Assembly: GCF_001562115.1 (NCBI RefSeq)
Contig: NZ_CP013926.1
Coordinates: 992,001-1,056,000 of the forward strand
Length of the DNA: 64,000 bases
Reading direction: 5' to 3'
Origin: Alteromonas stellipolaris
GTDB lineage: Bacteria > Pseudomonadota > Gammaproteobacteria > Enterobacterales > Alteromonadaceae
Shown one piece after another: positions 1-8,067 of the stretch. The position numbers and the translations under genes were made by a program. The notes below the pieces were generated by a model. It was not told the origin of the DNA, made no database searches, and worked only from the letters and a program-made list of their open reading frames with translations. Each line of letters starts with the position of its first letter. Within the stretch, counting starts at the first letter, position 1.

Positions 1-630
1 AAATCTACCCTAGTAAACTGCTTTAACAGACTTAACGATTTGTACGATGGCTGCAAATACGAAGGCGAAATTATTATTGGTGGTCGCAATATCAATAGTA
101 AAAAGGTGAACGTATCGCGGCTACGCACTCAAGTAGGTATGGTATTTCAGCGGCCTAACCCTTTTCCCATGAGCATTTACGATAATGTTTGTTACGGGCT
201 TCGCTTGCAAGGTATTAAAACCCGACGCCACTTAGACGATGCGGTAGAAAGTGCGTTAAAAGAAGCTGCATTATGGGATGAAGTTAAAGACAGATTGTTT
301 GAATCGGCTAACGCGTTATCTGGCGGTCAGCAGCAGCGCTTAGTTATTGCCAGAGCACTAGCCCTTAAACCCGATATTTTGTTACTAGATGAGCCTACCT
401 CGGCGCTTGACCCATTAACGACCTTGTTTATTGAAGAATTAATGGCTGAGCTTAAGAAGCGTTGTACCATCGTGATTGTTACCCACAATATGCAGCAAGC
501 CTCAAGGGTTTCAGATTACACGGCGTTCTTCCATCAGGGGCGATTGGTTGAATATGCAGACAGCGATTCGCTATTTACCATGCCAGAGAAGAAACAGACT
601 GAAGATTATATTACTGGCCGCTATGGCTAA
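1..630 (+). CDS. pstB: Phosphate ABC transporter ATPase PstB (5' end outside window)
   Basis: The reading frame is open from base 1, and its first residues ([15 protein letters not shown]) are the end of a Walker A P-loop, so the start codon and about 45-50 residues lie upstream of the window. Visible downstream are the ABC signature LSGGQQQR (about codon 106), Walker [14 protein letters not shown] and the switch histidine in VTHNMQQA. The NRLNDLY segment after the P-loop is typical of PstB. In the family, PstB hydrolyses ATP at the cytoplasmic face of PstCA to import phosphate bound by PstS. phoU follows after 36 bases, the classical pst operon order, so pstSCA probably lie to the left. The in-frame TTG at 40 is not the real start. 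Confidence 0.95.
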   Translation, partial: KSTLVNCFNRLNDLYDGCKYEGEIIIGGRNINSKKVNVSRLRTQVGMVFQRPNPFPMSIYDNVCYGLRLQGIKTRRHLDDAVESALKEAALWDEVKDRLFESANALSGGQQQRLVIARALALKPDILLLDEPTSALDPLTTLFIEELMAELKKRCTIVIVTHNMQQASRVSDYTAFFHQGRLVEYADSDSLFTMPEKKQTEDYITGRYG

Positions 631-666
631 CTAGCTAAAACAGCAGTAGCGAATAGGAGCGATACA

Positions 667-1383
667 ATGCGTCAGGTTGCACTGAATACCCATATTTCCG
701 GAACCTTTAATATCGAGTTAGAAAACTTAAGAAACTCGGTGTTAACCATGGGCGGCGAAGTAGAGCAGCAATTACTTGATACCTTGAAAGCACTCAAATT
801 AAATCACCCTGGCTTGGCTGAAAAAGTAGTGTTGAATGACCTTAAGATTAATTCTATGGAAATTCAGATAGACGAAGAGTGTATTCGGATTATTGCCAAG
901 CGCCATCCTACCGCAAGCGATCTTCGCTTAATCATGACCATATCTAAAGCCATCACTGACATTGAAAGAATGGGCGATGAAATAGAACGTATTGCTAAGC
1001 TGGTCACCCGCAACAAATTACCTAGCTCTGACACTATCAAAAGCAGCATGTTGTTAATCGGCGAGCGAGTAGCGGCGATGATGCGAGGTACTTTCGATGC
1101 GTTTGCACGTCAGGACGAAAGTGCGGCTTTGGCGGTGTATAAACAAGACAACCGAATAGACAGCGAATATAAACGCTTGCTCACTTACACCACCACAGAA
1201 ATGGAAAAAACCACAGAAGATATGCAAGATTGGCTAGACGTATTGTGGGCCATGCGTTCATTAGAGCGTATTGGTGACAGGTGTAAAAACGTGTGCGAAT
1301 ACGTGGTTTATTTAACCAGAGGGACAGATGTAAGGCATACGCCGCTAGAAAACATTCACCAAAAGTTAGAAGATTTGAGTTAA
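667..1383 (+). CDS. phoU: Phosphate signalling regulator PhoU
   Basis: The 238-residue product has the expected length and two tandem three-helix PhoU repeats, each with the acidic metal-binding pattern (DIERMGDEIERIAK near residue 98 and SLERIGDRCKNVCEYVVY near residue 200). PhoU is a cytoplasmic protein that couples the activity of the Pst transporter to the PhoR sensor kinase and damps Pho regulon expression and phosphate uptake when phosphate is plentiful. It starts 36 bases after pstB and is surely co-transcribed. GGAGCGATACAATG gives a good ribosome binding site. No obvious terminator follows it. Confidence 0.95.
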   Translation: MRQVALNTHISGTFNIELENLRNSVLTMGGEVEQQLLDTLKALKLNHPGLAEKVVLNDLKINSMEIQIDEECIRIIAKRHPTASDLRLIMTISKAITDIERMGDEIERIAKLVTRNKLPSSDTIKSSMLLIGERVAAMMRGTFDAFARQDESAALAVYKQDNRIDSEYKRLLTYTTTEMEKTTEDMQDWLDVLWAMRSLERIGDRCKNVCEYVVYLTRGTDVRHTPLENIHQKLEDLS

Positions 1384-1397
1384 AAATTGCTCAAAAA

Positions 1398-1415
1398 CTG
1401 TCACAAAACCGCAAT
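1398..1415 (+). promoter_or_regulatory. Candidate PhoB box upstream of the phosphate permease
   Basis: The sequence CTGTCACAAAACCGCAAT resembles the PhoB box, which is two 7-base CTGTCAT-type half sites separated by 4 bases. The first half matches fully (allowing C or T at the last base) and the second matches at 4 of 7. It lies just after the phoU stop and about 260 bases before the permease start. One half site is weak and the distance to the gene is long, so this is tentative. Confidence 0.3.
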
Positions 1416-1673
1416 ACTTGCCCAAATTATCATCGTATGAATTTAATTCCGTTGCGTTTTCTGTTTTTTCGTAGATTTTCACTATGGCTCTGCAGACGAT
1501 TACGCTATCATGCGCCGCAGCAAAGTATAATTCGTGCAAAAAATAATCTAAGCCTTTGCTAAGAATCGTTTTGCCGTGTAACTATCATTTTTTGTCTACA
1601 TCACAGCCGCACATTTGTCGGGTGATGTGGCAGTAGCTAGCTTAAATCGCGTAAAGATCAGGAGCGGTTATCC

Positions 1674-2942
1674 GTGGAATTTTTCGAGAGTTATGGTCTC
1701 ATTCTTATTCTCCTTGCTGCCGGTGTCGGCTTCATTATGGCTTGGGGTATTGGTGCAAATGACGTCGCCAATGCAATGGGAACATCTGTTGGTTCTAAAG
1801 CGTTAACGATAAAACAGGCAATTGTCATTGCCATGGTTTTTGAATTCGCCGGAGCATACTTAGCGGGTGGGGAAGTTACTTCTACCATTCGTAAGGGTAT
1901 TATTGATCCAGAGTATTTTTCTGCTATTCCTGAGTACCTTGTGCTCGGTATGATTTCTTCCTTGTTTGCAGCAGGTATCTGGTTAGCCTTTGCATCTTGG
2001 TTGGGATGGCCTGTATCTACCACTCACTCTATTATCGGCGCTATTATCGGTTTCACCGCAACTGGCGTAAGTATGGACGCGGTTGCATGGGGCAAAGTAG
2101 GTGGTATTGTTGGTAGTTGGGTAGTAACGCCTGCTATTTCGGGCATTATTGCTTACCTCATCTTCATGAGTGCCCATAAACTTATATTTGAAACCAAATC
2201 TCCGTTTGAAAATGCCAAGCGTTATGTTCCGTTTTATATGGCACTAGCAGGCTTCATTATGTCGCTAGTTACCATTAAAAAAGGGCTAAAGCACGTGGGC
2301 TTAGAAATGAGTGCCATGAACGGTTATATATTGGCTGTGGTTATCGCTATTATTTTGGCCATCATTGGTAAGTGGTTTATTGGTCGCATGAAGTTCAGTG
2401 GTTCAGAAGACGCTGATTTACAAGCTGCCAACGTAGAAAAAGTATTCGCCTTACTGATGGTAGTGACTGCCTGCTGTATGGCTTTTGCGCACGGCTCAAA
2501 CGATGTTGCTAACGCTATTGGGCCATTGGCTGCGGTAGTGAGTGTTGTGACATCTGGCGGAGAAATTAATGCCAATGCTAACTTAGCATGGTGGATTTTA
2601 CCTTTAGGTGGCTTGGGTATTGTGCTTGGTTTAGCCATATTCGGTCATCGCGTAATTAAAACTATTGGCCAAGGTATTACTCATCTTACGCCAAGCCGTG
2701 GTTTCGCCGCTGAATTAGCCGCCGCCACAACCGTAGTGATAGCGTCAGGCACAGGCCTTCCTATTTCGACTACGCAAACCTTGGTAGGTGCAGTTTTAGG
2801 AGTAGGGCTTGCTCGAGGCGTGTCTGCGCTTAATCTTGGGATAGTAAGAAATATCGTGGTGTCGTGGATTGTTACCCTGCCTGCAGGCGCTATCCTTTCT
2901 ATTATTTTCTTCTTCGCACTAAAAGCAGCCTTCGGCGTTTAA
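1674..2942 (+). CDS. Inorganic phosphate permease, PiT family
   Basis: A 422-residue protein with about ten hydrophobic segments and the duplicated PiT signature: GANDVANAMGTSVGSKAL near residue 24 and AHGSNDVANAIGPLAAV near residue 267. Each repeat also has a PVSTTHS- or PISTTQT-type motif (near residues 114 and 362). PiT proteins are inner-membrane low-affinity symporters of phosphate (as metal-phosphate with protons, or with sodium). The start is GTG at 1674, supported by AGGAGCGG about 8 bases upstream; the first internal ATG would cut into the first membrane helix. Lying behind pstB-phoU, it adds a constitutive-type uptake route next to the high-affinity one. Substrate other than phosphate (sulfate permeases share the fold) is possible but less likely here. 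Confidence 0.9.
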   Translation: MEFFESYGLILILLAAGVGFIMAWGIGANDVANAMGTSVGSKALTIKQAIVIAMVFEFAGAYLAGGEVTSTIRKGIIDPEYFSAIPEYLVLGMISSLFAAGIWLAFASWLGWPVSTTHSIIGAIIGFTATGVSMDAVAWGKVGGIVGSWVVTPAISGIIAYLIFMSAHKLIFETKSPFENAKRYVPFYMALAGFIMSLVTIKKGLKHVGLEMSAMNGYILAVVIAIILAIIGKWFIGRMKFSGSEDADLQAANVEKVFALLMVVTACCMAFAHGSNDVANAIGPLAAVVSVVTSGGEINANANLAWWILPLGGLGIVLGLAIFGHRVIKTIGQGITHLTPSRGFAAELAAATTVVIASGTGLPISTTQTLVGAVLGVGLARGVSALNLGIVRNIVVSWIVTLPAGAILSIIFFFALKAAFGV

Positions 2943-2964
2943 TTGCCTATTAAAGCTTGAAAAC

Positions 2965-2991
2965 AAAAAACCGCGTTAAACGCGGTTTTTC
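2965..2991 (+). terminator. Rho-independent terminator after the phosphate permease
   Basis: AAAACCGCG and CGCGGTTTT arms flank a short TTAAA loop and are followed by a T run. The A run on the other side lets it also serve the convergent universal stress gene. Confidence 0.85.
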
Positions 2992-3060
2992 GTTTTTAAA
3001 TAACGCGTATTTTTAAATAGCGAGGTAGCCTGGGCTTATTGTATGTTTACTCTAAAGCAT

Positions 3061-4059
3061 TTACTCTTCAGCTTGTTCAGGTTCATCAAGCTTGATGGGA
3101 GAGTCAAACCCTTCGGGCTTAATGCCTACCACGGCGCAGTTAAGTTGTTGAATAGTCTCTTCTGCCGTTCCGCCCATAATAAAGCCTGGAACCCCAATAC
3201 GTGCCACCGTACCCATTACAATCACATCAGTGTTAAGTGATTTTGTGGTGGCCGCAATTTCTCTTCGAGGGTACCCATGCACGATATGCCTTTCAGGTTG
3301 CAAGAAATCGATAATGTCAGGGGCTAGCTCACTTTCTAATTCGCTCAATAACGATTCGAGGGCTAGCTCTCTTTCATCATGAATTTTTGCGAGATCGGTT
3401 TCCATTTGGTCGTTGTCTACACTAATAAAACCATCTCGTACAATGTTCTCAGGAACCGCATCAAAAACGTGCACAATATGAAGCTGGGCAAATTCCAACA
3501 TGGCGATGCGGGCAGCATGGCGTAATATATCTAAATTCAGCTTTTTACGAATTGAGATTTCATGTTTAGGATAGTGGTAATTTAAATCCAGTGCCGCCAC
3601 CACGTTTTTATATTGGCTACGGTTCTTCTTGCTTAACACCCAAACCGGACAAGGGCATTTACGAAACAAGCGTATATCTAGCCCTCCAAAGAGGCGGTCT
3701 AAAAAGCCCTCTTCACTTCGTTTAATAACCAAGTCGTAATTATGCCTTAGCACGTCGGTTACAATATCAATAAGTGGGTGTCCAATTTTAACCACAGTTT
3801 GCACAGGGTACTCTTTCGACCAAGTCTCTTCCTGCTCACTTAGCCAATGTTTAGCCTGAGACTCCATAGATTGGTGAGAGTCAATATAGGCAAATGACTC
3901 CATGACCATGTTGGCATTAGGCGGCAGAGCTTCTAATGTAAGCATGATAGTTAATGATGCTTGGTTGCTCTTTGCAATATGAATGGCCTGAGCAACCACA
4001 TCGTCTTGTCGATGTGAGTCACTAAGTACACATAAAATATTAGTAAAATGGCTGTCCAT
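3061..4059 (-). CDS. uspE: Tandem universal stress protein (UspE-like)
   Basis: The 332-residue product contains two Usp domains in tandem (about 1-150 and 155-310), the arrangement and approximate length of E. coli UspE (316 residues). The second domain carries the nucleotide-binding pattern GTVARIGVPGFIMGGTAE (G-x2-G-x9-G-T) near residue 285, while the first is degenerate, as is common in UspE. Members are cytoplasmic and support survival under starvation, oxidative stress and DNA damage, with roles also in motility and aggregation. It is transcribed away from oxyR. No membrane segment or signal peptide is present. The symbol is by architecture. Confidence 0.85.
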   Translation of the reverse strand: MDSHFTNILCVLSDSHRQDDVVAQAIHIAKSNQASLTIMLTLEALPPNANMVMESFAYIDSHQSMESQAKHWLSEQEETWSKEYPVQTVVKIGHPLIDIVTDVLRHNYDLVIKRSEEGFLDRLFGGLDIRLFRKCPCPVWVLSKKNRSQYKNVVAALDLNYHYPKHEISIRKKLNLDILRHAARIAMLEFAQLHIVHVFDAVPENIVRDGFISVDNDQMETDLAKIHDERELALESLLSELESELAPDIIDFLQPERHIVHGYPRREIAATTKSLNTDVIVMGTVARIGVPGFIMGGTAEETIQQLNCAVVGIKPEGFDSPIKLDEPEQAEE

Positions 4060-4258
4060 AGAAATCCTTAGCTATTAATGCGCTATATGCTCTTATACTT
4101 CATCCTAACGCTTGAATTGCATGCTTGCTACCTTGAAAACATGATTTACATCATAACAAAGCTCGATTTCATAAAAGGGTAATAACCGTATTCTTATTGG
4201 GTCTTTGTAATCTTTGTGCTAGATTAAAACCTAATTTTCTAATCAGTAAAGAGTTGTT

Positions 4259-5167
4259 ATGAAGTGGCCTAATCTCAAACACTTACATTACCTAGTTACC
4301 TTATATCAAGAGCAGCATTTTCACCGTGCTGCCCAGCGCTGTAATGTAAGCCAATCTACATTGAGCACGGCAATTCAAAACCTAGAAGAACATTTTGGTA
4401 GCCAGTTGCTTGAACGGGAACACAAGACTTTTGTGTTTACTTCTTTGGGGTTAGATATTGTTGAGCGAAGCAAGTTGTTGCTGCAAGAAGCCGGTGAGTT
4501 GGTGGAATACGCACAAAATGCGGGAAATTGGCAACGAGGCACACTCAAATTAGGGGTTATTCCTACCATCGCGCCCTTTTTGTTTGAAGGTATGCTGGGA
4601 GCATTTAACGCATTCTTGCCTGACATTAACGTAGAGATGCAAGAAGACACCACCGAAAAGCTGCTTCAGCAGTTAATCGATGGGCGATTAGATTTACTTA
4701 TTTTAGCGTTACCGATGGAAACCCCAGGATGTAAGCAAATGGTATTGGGGCACGACCCGTTTCATCTTGTGGCCCATGAAGAAATGGCTGACAAACTGCC
4801 TGACCCCGTCGATATTTCTTCTTTACCTAAGAAGAGTATTTTCTTGCTTCAACAAGAGCACTGTATGACCGGCCACGCGGTAAGCGCATGTAACCTGCAA
4901 CACAGCGACCAAATTAGCTCGGTAGCGGCCAGCAGTTTGTACACCTTGGTTCAGTTAGCAAACAGTAAAATGGGTTATACCTTCTTACCCGAGCTTGCCA
5001 TTAATCAATCAATCTTGGCTCATACTCACCTAAAAAGCTTTGCTGCCGAAGAGCAAGGCTTCAGAGAAATAGGTTTAGTGTGGCGTTCAGGCACCACGCG
5101 TATGCAATTGTTCCGTCGTATTGGCGAAATTATCTCTCCACTTCTACCTGTCCCCACCCTTAAATAA
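4259..5167 (+). CDS. oxyR: Hydrogen peroxide-responsive LysR-type regulator OxyR
   Basis: A 302-residue LysR-family protein: winged helix at about residues 1-60 (RAAQRCNVSQSTLSTAIQNLE) followed by a periplasmic-binding-protein-fold effector domain. The diagnostic feature is the cysteine pair C202 and C211 in HCMTGHAVSAC, with the same 8-residue spacing as C199-C208 of E. coli OxyR. Oxidation of this pair by peroxide forms a disulfide that activates transcription of catalase, alkyl hydroperoxide reductase and related genes. The gene is divergent from the stress gene uspE, and the shared 200-base gap is a natural place for autoregulation. Its stop overlaps a downstream ATG, but I doubt that ATG is used (see the sigma factor entry). 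Confidence 0.93.
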   Translation: MKWPNLKHLHYLVTLYQEQHFHRAAQRCNVSQSTLSTAIQNLEEHFGSQLLEREHKTFVFTSLGLDIVERSKLLLQEAGELVEYAQNAGNWQRGTLKLGVIPTIAPFLFEGMLGAFNAFLPDINVEMQEDTTEKLLQQLIDGRLDLLILALPMETPGCKQMVLGHDPFHLVAHEEMADKLPDPVDISSLPKKSIFLLQQEHCMTGHAVSACNLQHSDQISSVAASSLYTLVQLANSKMGYTFLPELAINQSILAHTHLKSFAAEEQGFREIGLVWRSGTTRMQLFRRIGEIISPLLPVPTLK

Positions 5168-5174
5168 TGTTTTT

Positions 5175-5201
5175 GGCGAAAAAGTTTCAAACTTTTTCGC
5201 C
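5175..5201. repeat. 27-base perfect palindrome between oxyR and the ECF sigma gene
   Basis: The arms GGCGAAAAAGTTT and AAACTTTTTCGCC are exact inverted copies around one central C. It starts 8 bases after the oxyR stop, so it may act as a hairpin attenuating or ending the oxyR transcript. It lacks a separate T run after the stem, and its full dyad symmetry also fits a protein binding site. Confidence 0.6.
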
Positions 5202-5259
5202 CACTGCTTCGACTCTAAGAGTAGGGAATATAAAAAACACCTATATCGCGGGGAACGCA

Positions 5260-5790
5260 GTGTTCATAAAACGGGATGAAAAGCTCGTACAACAAGCATT
5301 AAAAGGCAATAGAAAAGCGTGGTTCACGCTTATTTCACGCTATGAAACGGCCATGTACCAATACGGTATTCGCATGACTGGAACTAGCCATGACGCCTCT
5401 GATTTGATGCAGGATATCTTTGTTTCGGTTTATCGAAGCCTAGCGAATTATCGCGGCGAAGGCACATTTAAGAGCTGGTTGTATCGAATAGCCCATTGCC
5501 GATGCATGGAGTTATACCGAAAGCGAAAAGCATTTACCGACATTGATGATATTCCAGAGCCTTTATGTGAAACATCATGCCCTGAAATGCAGCTTACTAG
5601 CGACCGTCAAAGTCGGGCGGTAACGCAAGCTATGCAAGCTTTGCCGTTGGCACAAAAAGCCGTGGTGGAGCTCAAATTCTTTGGGCAATTCACCTTTGAA
5701 GAAATTGCAGAGCAAATGGATATTTCGGTGAATACCGCCAAGTCGCGTTTGTATAGCGCACTAACCAAATTAAAGTTGGAGTTGGAATAA
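5260..5790 (+). CDS. ECF-family RNA polymerase sigma factor
   Basis: Region 2 is visible in DLMQDIFVSVYRSLANYRG with the following FKSWLYRIAHCRCMELYRK, and region 4 in FFGQFTFEEIAEQMDISVN followed by a helix ending in TKLKLELE. These are the two DNA- and core-binding domains of extracytoplasmic-function sigma factors. The frame is open from ATG 5167, but that extension would translate the 27-base palindrome and carries no conserved residues. GTG at 5260 follows GGGGAA and gives a normal 176-residue protein that begins VFIKRDEKLVQQALKGN, so I prefer it. The stop is immediately followed by the ATG of the next gene, implying translational coupling to a likely anti-sigma factor. The regulon is unknown. 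Confidence 0.85.
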   Translation: MFIKRDEKLVQQALKGNRKAWFTLISRYETAMYQYGIRMTGTSHDASDLMQDIFVSVYRSLANYRGEGTFKSWLYRIAHCRCMELYRKRKAFTDIDDIPEPLCETSCPEMQLTSDRQSRAVTQAMQALPLAQKAVVELKFFGQFTFEEIAEQMDISVNTAKSRLYSALTKLKLELE

Positions 5791-6513
5791 ATGAATCAAC
5801 CTGATCATACCAATGAAGCATTAATTATCGCGTGGGTAAATAACAGCCTTACCCAAGAGCAGAAAGCCACATTTACTAAAAAATACGCCCAAGATAGCGT
5901 GTTTGCGGCGGCGGCTGATAATGCCAGTTTACTGGCTGGCAGCGCCAGTGAATTTGTTGCACCGCCATTGCCTGATTGGAATAAAGCGCAGCTATTTCCG
6001 GCACAAGATAAATCTAGTTGGTTTCAGTGGCAAGGCTTTCCTGCACTGGCTTGTGCGCTATCAGCAGTTGCTATTGTATTAGTGTTTACGGGAATGCCTA
6101 ATAAAGATAATGGGAAGTCTTTAGCGGCGCAGGCACCTAACAATGTGGATGCTGAGCAGCTATCGAACTTGGTTGCCGAACAAGTACGTGTGCAAGTGCA
6201 GCAGCAAGTAATTCAGCAGCGAGAAATGTACCAAGAAGCCAACCAAGTGTTATTTAAAGAATATGCACAATCACTTGCGGCACAGCAACAGCAGACGAGT
6301 GCCGATCTTACTCAGTATTTATTGGCCTCTAGTCGGGAGGCACGTAAGCAAGATTTTGCCGAGTTACTTCAATTTATTAACGATCAGCGTATTGATGATC
6401 AGCGATTTTACGCCCGTCAGTTCAGTAAATTACAAGATGAAATTGATGGCATAGGTATGGGGTATAGCGTTGTGCTTCCCAACTCGAATTCAGCGTCTTC
6501 AGAAGACGAATAA
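5791..6513 (+). CDS. Single-pass membrane protein, probable anti-sigma factor
   Basis: 240 residues. The N-terminal 60 residues (LIIAWVNNSLTQEQKATFTKKYAQD) resemble the helical cytoplasmic anti-sigma domain without the zinc-binding His-Cys motif. One membrane helix follows at about residues 84-104 (FPALACALSAVAIVLVFTGM), then a glutamine-rich periplasmic part (residues 115-235) with coiled-coil character. The ATG abuts the sigma factor stop codon with no gap, the usual arrangement of a sigma and its membrane-bound inhibitor. The inhibitory role is inferred from position and topology; I do not recognise a named family. Confidence 0.6.
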   Translation: MNQPDHTNEALIIAWVNNSLTQEQKATFTKKYAQDSVFAAAADNASLLAGSASEFVAPPLPDWNKAQLFPAQDKSSWFQWQGFPALACALSAVAIVLVFTGMPNKDNGKSLAAQAPNNVDAEQLSNLVAEQVRVQVQQQVIQQREMYQEANQVLFKEYAQSLAAQQQQTSADLTQYLLASSREARKQDFAELLQFINDQRIDDQRFYARQFSKLQDEIDGIGMGYSVVLPNSNSASSEDE

Positions 6514-6529
6514 CCAACAGGTAGCCCTT

Positions 6530-7441
6530 ATGAAAAGACTATTATCTCTATGCTTACTCACCAGTGTTAGTGCGTTAGCTTTTGCGCAAAGTAACTCCAC
6601 TTCGTATGCTTCATTGTCAGATGAATTGGAAATTATGTCGGGCGTAATGAACACCGCTTTTCGTCAAAACGCCAACCCGAAAGGGTGGCGGGTATCGCGA
6701 CTAGAAAGCAGTTATCTGGCAGGGCAGGGGGCCGTGTTCACGGTATCTGTACGAGGCAAAAGTGCTGATTGGATCCGCGATATTGAAACCATGGTGGAAG
6801 GTATGCCAACCCCTCCAGCAGCACCGGTTGCTCCAGAAGGTGGCGGTATTGTTTTTGAGCTAAGCCGCGAATGGGAAGATTTTGCTGGTGAAGCAAGCCG
6901 TCGAATTGCTGAGGTTTTTGAAGATAATAATGACCAAATACGTGATATTCGCTCTCGCTCTAGAGAATTGGCATGGGAAACCCGCGAGCTAGAGCGCCGC
7001 AAGCGCGATATGTCTTTCGAATTACGACAAGCTGACGACAATAGAAAAGAAGCACTTCAAAAAGAAATGCAGGAACTCGAGTCATCTTTAGCATCTATAA
7101 ATGCTCAGTCGGCGGAACTGGAAGAGGAAGCGCGTCAATTAGAAGGTGAGCAACAGGCGAAGCTAGCTAAACAAAAGGAGAGCCGTCAGCAAGCTTATCG
7201 TTCATTTTTGGCTAACTTTGAAGCCAGCATTGGCGGCACATTTTGCCGATTCGGCTCAGGACTTCGGGGGTTACCTGAAGGAGAGCACGTCAGCATGATA
7301 TTAAAAGACTTTGAATACGGCGATGATAACAACAAACACGACCGAATTTATGTGTTTAGCAAAGCGAATATAAAAGCGTGTGTGCAAGAGCGGATTGATG
7401 CCGAAGCGCTATTGACCAGCGCCACTATCTACACGTTCTAA
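6530..7441 (+). CDS. Secreted coiled-coil protein of unknown function
   Basis: The preferred start is ATG 6530, which gives a classical signal peptide (MKRLLSLCLLTSVSALAFA, cleavage before QSNS) and 303 residues; the frame is open further upstream inside the previous gene but that would bury the signal peptide. Residues of about 130-240 are a long charged coiled coil (repeated E/R/K/Q with ELERRKRDM, LEEEARQLEGEQQ). A C-terminal globular part contains the cysteines FCRFGSG and IKACVQER. It is the third gene of the sigma factor operon and therefore possibly the envelope-side sensor or effector of that regulatory unit. No named family recognised. Confidence 0.65.
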   Translation: MKRLLSLCLLTSVSALAFAQSNSTSYASLSDELEIMSGVMNTAFRQNANPKGWRVSRLESSYLAGQGAVFTVSVRGKSADWIRDIETMVEGMPTPPAAPVAPEGGGIVFELSREWEDFAGEASRRIAEVFEDNNDQIRDIRSRSRELAWETRELERRKRDMSFELRQADDNRKEALQKEMQELESSLASINAQSAELEEEARQLEGEQQAKLAKQKESRQQAYRSFLANFEASIGGTFCRFGSGLRGLPEGEHVSMILKDFEYGDDNNKHDRIYVFSKANIKACVQERIDAEALLTSATIYTF

Positions 7442-7551
7442 CTGTAGCTTGGGCTATAGCTGTAAGAACTATAACGCTTAGGGCTAAAACCATAAGCTAT
7501 AGCTTCGACATCGGCGCTTAATTAACAGCGCGAACTGAGTACAAAGCGTCA

Positions 7552-8067
7552 TTAAGGGGCGGTATGACCAAGCTCTGCCGCCCATTGTAGTTCACCGCGC
7601 GACAACCCATTTGCCGAATTAGCTCCAAAGCTATGCAATGCGCTGTAGGCACTGTTTGAAGGCACACGGCAGTAATGACACAAGGCATAAAATAATAGGC
7701 TACAGCGATGCTGTGAACCATCACAGTGTAGATACACGCTGGCACCTTCAGTGAGCATTTGCGACAGTTCGTGTAAATATTGATGTAAGTGAACATCGTC
7801 GGTAGGTGATTCTGCGGAAGGGTGCAAAAAAGGCAACCATATCCATTCTAACCCGGCGGCTTTAGCACCATCGCGAATAATAGGGGCATCTTCCTCACCG
7901 GTTTGTACCGTGGCAAGGTGGGTAACACCCAGCCCTTTCAACCTAGCATAGGTATCTGATGTCGGTTTTTGTCCCAGACAGATTTTTCCCGCGCTAAGTG
8001 AAAACCACGCCAGAGAAGTTTGGCTACTTGACCCTTTAGATACAGATGATGATTCGATTTTATTCAT
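7552..8067 (-). CDS. Protein-tyrosine/dual-specificity phosphatase-like protein
   Basis: The start is fixed by an ATGA overlap with the upstream hemolysin III gene (ATG at 8067, stop TGA of that gene at 8066-8064), giving 171 residues; the longer open frame is a shadow of the upstream gene. The core has the phosphatase fold pattern LKGLGVTHLATVQTGEE and the C-x5-R signature in VYLHCDGSQHRCSLL, with Cys as nucleophile and Arg as phosphate binder. The canonical HCxxGxxR has Gly at the third position after Cys; here that is Ser with Gly one residue earlier, and the residue after Arg is Cys instead of Ser/Thr. Activity is therefore plausible but not certain. Likely cytoplasmic. Confidence 0.7.
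   Translation of the reverse strand: MNKIESSSVSKGSSSQTSLAWFSLSAGKICLGQKPTSDTYARLKGLGVTHLATVQTGEEDAPIIRDGAKAAGLEWIWLPFLHPSAESPTDDVHLHQYLHELSQMLTEGASVYLHCDGSQHRCSLLFYALCHYCRVPSNSAYSALHSFGANSANGLSRGELQWAAELGHTAP

Noticed and set aside
1293..1562. Plus-strand 89-residue frame spanning the phoU end and the following gap
   Set aside because: It overlaps phoU in another frame, has no ribosome binding site and no recognisable sequence.
5167..5259. N-terminal extension of the ECF sigma factor from ATG 5167
   Set aside because: It would translate the 27-base palindrome, has no conserved residues and lacks a ribosome binding site; GTG 5260 follows GGGGAA.
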